13,427 bases of DNA, from NCBI GenBank assembly GCA_021783935.1, contig JAJXTK010000092.1, forward strand, positions 1 through 13,427, given 5' to 3'. Below, piece after piece: positions 11,711 to 13,427 of this stretch; the stretch's first letter is position 1; each line of letters opens with the position of its first letter. The translations under genes and the position numbers were made by a program. The stretch comes from Myxococcales bacterium. GTDB taxonomy: Bacteria; Myxococcota_A; Polyangia; Polyangiales; JADJMO01. Below the pieces are notes generated by a model that did no database searches, had not been told where the DNA came from, and worked only from the letters and a program-made list of their open reading frames with translations.

Positions 11711-13427
11711 TCACGCCGACGCGATGCGCGCCGCGACGGCGTGCGCGCCGACCCGCATCGCCGCCGCGAACGCGCGCGCGCTCGGGCGCTTCTGCGGATC
11801 GACCGCCAGCGCGGCGTCGATGGTGACGACGAGCGCCGCCGGCAGCTTCGGCAGCTTGGTCGCGATGCTCGGCGCCTCGCGCACCGTCGCGTCCCCGGTG
11901 CGCCGCTCGGGGAACGGCACGTCGCGCGTGAGCAGGAGCCAGGCGATCACGCCGAGCGCGTAGAGGTCCGCCGCGGCGCGCGCGTGCTTGGCGCCGCGTA
12001 GCACCTCGGGCGCCATGTAGAGCGGCGTGCCCATGACCACGCCGGTGCGCGTCAGCGGGGTCGCCGCGCGCCGCACCGCCTCGCCCGACGGGGTCGACGC
12101 CGAGATCGCCGCGAGCTTCGGGCCGATCGCGCGCGCGCCGGAGGTCTGCGCGTCGGCGGCCTCGCGATTGGTCGTCTCCTCCGGGGCGGGCGGCAGCGCG
12201 TGGCGGGCAACCGGGATCGCCGCGGCTGTCGGAGCGTCGCGCACGGGCTCCTCGCGGCGATCGGCGAGCGTCGCATCCTCGTCTTCGGGCGCGCCGAGCA
12301 TCGCGATGCCGAAGTCGGCGATCTTCACCTCCGGCGCGCCGTCGCCGTTGCGCACGAGCACGTTCGCGGGCTTCAGATCGCGGTGCACCACGCCGGCCTC
12401 GTGGATGGCGGCGATGCCCTCGGCGATCTGCGCGAGCACCTCGCGCGCGAACGGCTCGTCGCCGAAGCGATCGCGCAGCTCCGAGAGCGGCACGCCGTCG
12501 ACGAGCTCCATCACCAAGAAGAGGAACCCCTCCTCGTCGACGTCCAGATCGGCGATGCCGACGACGTGCGGATGCTGGATCTGCGCGGCGATCTGCGCCT
12601 CGCGCGCGAAGCGAGCGAGCGCGATCGCGTCCTGGCGCGAGTGCAGGATCTTCAGCGCGAAGGGGTGCTCGTCGCTCATGCGCACCACGTGGTAGACCGC
12701 GCCCATGCCGCCGGAGCCGAGCGGCCTGACCACGCGATAGCGCCCCGCGACGGTGCTCCCGTCTTCGAGCGCCACCAGGCCGCCGTGCCGCGCGCCGACC
12801 CGCGCGAGCGCGTCGGCGAGCTGCGACGATCGCGCGGCGATCTGCCGCTGCAGCTCGAGGTTCAGCGTCTCGTTCTCGCGGTTCGTCGCCTCGAGCGCCA
12901 CCACCCGGGCGGCGAGCTCGCCCGACAGCGCCTCGGCCTGCTGCAGCGTGCGCAAGTGCTCGCGGCTGAGCGCGGCGATGCGCATGACGCACACGACGCT
13001 GAGCGCGACGCTGCCCGCGTACAGCCCCTCGAAGCGCTCGCCGAAGCCGAGCCACGTGAGGCAGTCGACCGAGCCGAAGACGCCGGCTATCGGCCAGGCG
13101 AGCGTGACCCAGTAGACGTTGCGCGGGCGAGGCTTCTCGCGCGAGAGGCGGAAGGCGAGCCACGCTTGGTACCAGGCGCTGGCCGCCACCGCGAAGACTG
13201 CGATCGGGGCGAGCACGCGCGTGGTGGTGAACGGCCCCATGACGGCGAGCGCGAAGGCGGCGAAGCCGAGCCAGGAGAGCAGCGCGAGCCGGTAGGGGAA
13301 GCGGATGCCGTAGTAGGCGTGCACGAAGCACATCGAGCACACCGCGCCGAGCCCGAGCTGCACCGACAGCACCGCGCCGTCGGCGGTGCCGAAGATCGGC
13401 TGCGTGTAGCCGCTCGCGTAGGCGGGG
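11711..13427 (-). CDS. Transmembrane Ser/Thr protein kinase (5' end beyond the window)
   Basis: The frame stays open to the right edge, so the N-terminus is probably missing. Residues are numbered from an internal GTG at 13372; at least 18 further codons precede it in frame. About five transmembrane segments occupy 2-22, 25-47, 53-74, 85-110 and 116-135. A coiled-coil-like stretch follows (136-192), then a eukaryotic-like (Hanks-type) kinase domain from 210: Gly-loop GSGGMGAVY (219-227), Lys241 in FALKIL, catalytic HRDLKPANVLV (Asp332), DFGIA (353-357), GTPLYMAPE (448-456) and DLYALGV (Asp469). All essential catalytic residues are present, so it is predicted active at the cytoplasmic face. 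The segment between DFG and APE is enlarged by about 80 low-complexity residues (360-442). No PASTA or other extracellular domain is visible. Membrane topology suggests an input from the envelope; partners are unknown. It is convergent with the HelD-like gene. Confidence 0.93.
   Translation of the reverse strand, partial: PAYASGYTQPIFGTADGAVLSVQLGLGAVCSMCFVHAYYGIRFPYRLALLSWLGFAAFALAVMGPFTTTRVLAPIAVFAVAASAWYQAWLAFRLSREKPRPRNVYWVTLAWPIAGVFGSVDCLTWLGFGERFEGLYAGSVALSVVCVMRIAALSREHLRTLQQAEALSGELAARVVALEATNRENETLNLELQRQIAARSSQLADALARVGARHGGLVALEDGSTVAGRYRVVRPLGSGGMGAVYHVVRMSDEHPFALKILHSRQDAIALARFAREAQIAAQIQHPHVVGIADLDVDEEGFLFLVMELVDGVPLSELRDRFGDEPFAREVLAQIAEGIAAIHEAGVVHRDLKPANVLVRNGDGAPEVKIADFGIAMLGAPEDEDATLADRREEPVRDAPTAAAIPVARHALPPAPEETTNREAADAQTSGARAIGPKLAAISASTPSGEAVRRAATPLTRTGVVMGTPLYMAPEVLRGAKHARAAADLYALGVIAWLLLTRDVPFPERRTGDATVREAPSIATKLPKLPAALVVTIDAALAVDPQKRPSARAFAAAMRVGAHAVAARIASA

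Noticed and set aside
11685..13340. Second long minus-strand frame (about 550 codons) under the kinase gene
   Set aside because: It is Arg/Ala-rich without motifs, while the neighbouring frame has a complete kinase domain and clear membrane segments.

Overview
The window is very GC-rich, roughly 70% or more by eye. It shows strong third-position G/C bias and long spurious open frames on every strand. Ala/Pro/Ser-rich lipoprotein linkers, a membrane-anchored Ser/Thr kinase and poor Shine-Dalgarno use together suggest a myxobacterium-like (Myxococcota, perhaps Polyangia) chromosome. That assignment is an inference from style, not from a marker gene. No tRNA, rRNA, CRISPR array, phage gene or transposase gene was seen.

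Layout. 1-181: a perfect 12-bp hairpin that looks like a dispersed intergenic repeat. 182-1000 (+): a lipoprotein with a hexanucleotide-repeat linker and a DUF1080-like (ConA-fold) domain. 1011-1736 (-): a secreted or outer-membrane beta-barrel-like protein, convergent with the lipoprotein and divergent from the next gene. 1813-5364 (+): an ABC importer of the NitT/TauT/ThiXYZ type whose three parts are ATPase, permease and a substrate-binding lipoprotein, but with the redox chaperone Hsp33 (hslO) and a small inverted-repeat-bounded element lying between permease and binding protein. 5413-7005 (+): glucose-6-phosphate isomerase. 7053-8453 (+): Xaa-Pro aminopeptidase. 8551-8883 (+): a small YHS-domain lipoprotein. 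9092-11704 (+): a HelD/UvrD-like superfamily 1 helicase. 11711-13427 (-): a transmembrane Ser/Thr kinase cut by the window edge, convergent with the helicase.

Functionally this is mostly ordinary chromosomal content: solute import, protein quality control, central carbon metabolism, peptide trimming, nucleic-acid/RNA polymerase maintenance and signalling. I do not see a convincing new multi-gene system such as a defence island, a secretion system or a biosynthetic cluster.

The points that deserve a second look are: the mobile-element-like insertion next to hslO and the splitting of the ABC operon by hslO; a recurring TA-containing hexamer 6-9 nt before six start codons that mostly lack a Shine-Dalgarno, suggesting leaderless or very short-leader transcripts; a roughly 80-residue insertion in the kinase activation segment; and a long charged insertion in the HelD-like protein.
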